Shown one piece after another: positions 7,655 through 9,062 of a stretch of DNA of 9,062 bases (position 1 is its first letter; each line of letters starts with the position of its first letter). The translations under genes and the position numbers were made by a program. The notes beneath the pieces were generated by a model, which saw only the letters and a list, made by a program, of their open reading frames with translations, did not search any database and was not told the DNA's origin. Source of the stretch: Rhodopirellula sp. (GTDB taxonomy: Bacteria > Planctomycetota > Planctomycetia > Pirellulales > Pirellulaceae); assembly GCA_003513555.1 (NCBI GenBank), contig DOPG01000296.1:1-9062 (forward strand). The letters run 5' to 3'.

Positions 7655-7719
7655 ATTCACTGCATGCCATTCAGAGCCCAACTTTTCACTGAACTGAACT
7701 TGAAAAAAACTCTGCCAAG

Positions 7720-9062
7720 TCAAAACTGAAAGTAGACAAACGGTCGAAAATCCCGGGGAGCGTACAACACTAAAACCCAAATCATCACCGTTGTCAGAAC
7801 CGGTGAATACCATGCGGTGATCGGTAGTCGCATCGCACGACGCAAAGGAGTGCACCACGCAACATGTTCAAGAATGCAGCAAAAAAACGCTGCAATCGCC
7901 AAGGGCGGATACCAGTTCACGCCATCTGCCAAACTCAACATCCGCAGCAGCACACCAACCGCCGTCGCCAAGCTATCGCTGCGAAAAAGAACCCATCCAG
8001 CCAGAATGACTGAAATGGTGAGGAACCAGTTGATGGGACGAACAAAGCGGTACCGGGTCGAATTTTTGAATGCTCGCTCAACGGCAAGGGCACAGCCGTG
8101 CCAAACGCCCCACAATACAAACGTCCAAGCCGCCCCATGCCATAATCCCCCCAGAGTCATCGTGACCATCAGGTTACGGTAAGTCACCCATTGACTGACA
8201 CGACTGCCTCCCATCGCAATGTACACGTAGTCCCGAAGCCAACGCGACAGAGTCATGTGCCAACGATGCCAGAACTCAGACATCGACGCGGCCAAATAGG
8301 GATGCTTGAAGTTGACGGGAAATCGGTAGCCGAGCATTTTCGCTCCGCCGATAGCAATATCACTGTAGCCTGAAAAGTCGTAGTAAATCTGGCCTGCATA
8401 AGCAAAAACCGCAATCCAAATGGTCAGTCCACTGTAGAGATCTGGCCCTGCGAAGACGACATCCACTGCCTCACCAAGTCGGTCAGCCAGCAACACTTTC
8501 TTGATCAGACCTCGCAACATCTGCTGCGATCCAGCATAGAAACGTCGCTTGGAAAAGCGTGGCACAGTTGCCAATTGCGGTAGCAATTCCCGGGCACGCA
8601 CAATAGGACCGGCTACCAACTGTGGAAAGAAGGCGACATACAAAGCAAAGTCCATGAAGCGGTTGATAGGCTTCAACACGCCCCGATAAACATCAATCGT
8701 ATAGCTGAGAGTCTGAAACGTATAAAACGACACACCAACAGGAAGAATGATATTTAATGTCTCACCACTCAAGCCGATCGCCTGCAAAGCAGGACTCGCT
8801 GAGTCAATAAAGAAATTGAAGTACTTGAAAAAGCCAAGCACACCAAGATTGACCACCAAACTGGTCGTCAGCAAAGCACGGCGTGCAGTGGTTCCTGTCA
8901 CGCGAACGATGCCTCTGCCGATGCTGTAGTCAACAACGGTTGACAACGCGAGCAGACCGCAAAATCGATAATCCCAATAGGCATAAAAGTAATAACTAGC
9001 GATTAACAATACTGCATTCCGAGCTTGTCGCCCTCGGCACAGCCATGCAGCGATCAACACAC
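7720..9062 (-). CDS. MBOAT family O-acyltransferase, AlgI-like (N-terminus cut by window edge)
   Basis: This is a polytopic membrane protein of the membrane-bound O-acyltransferase family, most like AlgI, which moves acetyl groups across the membrane for O-acetylation of exopolysaccharide or other envelope polymers. About 446 residues are visible. Counting from the GTG at 9060, the hallmarks are LPVGVSFYTFQTLSYTIDVYRG (written in part; ~106-127), FFPQLVAGPI (~144-153), YYDFSGYSDIAIGGAKMLGY (226-245), SEFWHRWHMTLSRWLRDYV (261-279) and GGLWHGAAW (304-312). H308 matches the conserved MBOAT active-site histidine. The end, RDFRPFVYFQF, is the usual AlgI-type C-terminus, so the stop at 7720-7722 is genuine. 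AlgI-like proteins normally begin ~20-25 residues earlier with an extra hydrophobic segment, so the true start lies beyond 9062 and the 9060 GTG is probably internal. The gene runs towards fetB, so it is last in its transcription unit, and any AlgJ/AlgX-like partner must be upstream, outside the window. The acylated polymer is unknown. Confidence 0.94.
   Translation of the reverse strand, partial: VLIAAWLCRGRQARNAVLLIASYYFYAYWDYRFCGLLALSTVVDYSIGRGIVRVTGTTARRALLTTSLVVNLGVLGFFKYFNFFIDSASPALQAIGLSGETLNIILPVGVSFYTFQTLSYTIDVYRGVLKPINRFMDFALYVAFFPQLVAGPIVRARELLPQLATVPRFSKRRFYAGSQQMLRGLIKKVLLADRLGEAVDVVFAGPDLYSGLTIWIAVFAYAGQIYYDFSGYSDIAIGGAKMLGYRFPVNFKHPYLAASMSEFWHRWHMTLSRWLRDYVYIAMGGSRVSQWVTYRNLMVTMTLGGLWHGAAWTFVLWGVWHGCALAVERAFKNSTRYRFVRPINWFLTISVILAGWVLFRSDSLATAVGVLLRMLSLADGVNWYPPLAIAAFFCCILEHVAWCTPLRRAMRLPITAWYSPVLTTVMIWVLVLYAPRDFRPFVYFQF

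Noticed and set aside
7701..7710. A-run (T-run on the minus strand) just after the MBOAT stop, as an intrinsic terminator
   Set aside because: No stable GC-rich stem directly precedes the T-run on the minus strand.

Overview
The window looks like chromosomal DNA from a planctomycete, probably a marine Pirellulales-type lineage. This is inferred from three things: a secreted arylsulfatase fused to a 3-keto-disaccharide-hydrolase-like domain, a bacterial CE15-type esterase beside it, and the loosely packed, moderate-GC gene layout. There is no rRNA or other taxonomic marker to prove it. No tRNA, rRNA, CRISPR array, insertion sequence or phage gene was seen. No stretch longer than 300 bases lacks a gene.

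Layout, left to right: (1) 1-332 (+), the C-terminal end of a CE15-like glucuronoyl/acetylxylan esterase, cut by the window edge. (2) 501-3191 (+), a secreted 896-residue sulfatase with three parts: an S1-type sulfatase core, a lectin-like DUF1080 domain, and a long charged helical tail made of about four diverged units of roughly 50 residues. (3) 3267-5843 (+), a full-length HrpB-type DEAH-family helicase. (4) 5910-6719 and 6712-7587 (+), an overlapping gene pair for a FetA/FetB (YbbL/YbbM, UPF0014) ABC exporter. (5) 7720-9062 (-), an AlgI-like MBOAT O-acyltransferase, convergent with fetB and missing its N-terminus at the right edge.

How the genes work together: the esterase and sulfatase plausibly both act on sulfated, uronic-acid-containing polysaccharides outside the cytoplasm, so the left third reads as the edge of a carbohydrate-utilisation region. 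fetAB is a self-contained transporter operon. HrpB looks like an unrelated housekeeping gene. The MBOAT protein is an envelope or exopolysaccharide acylation enzyme whose usual partners would lie upstream, beyond base 9062.

I see no clearly undescribed multi-gene system here. The most unusual item is the architecture of the sulfatase: its repeated helical C-terminus and a Cys/His-rich insert in the catalytic domain.
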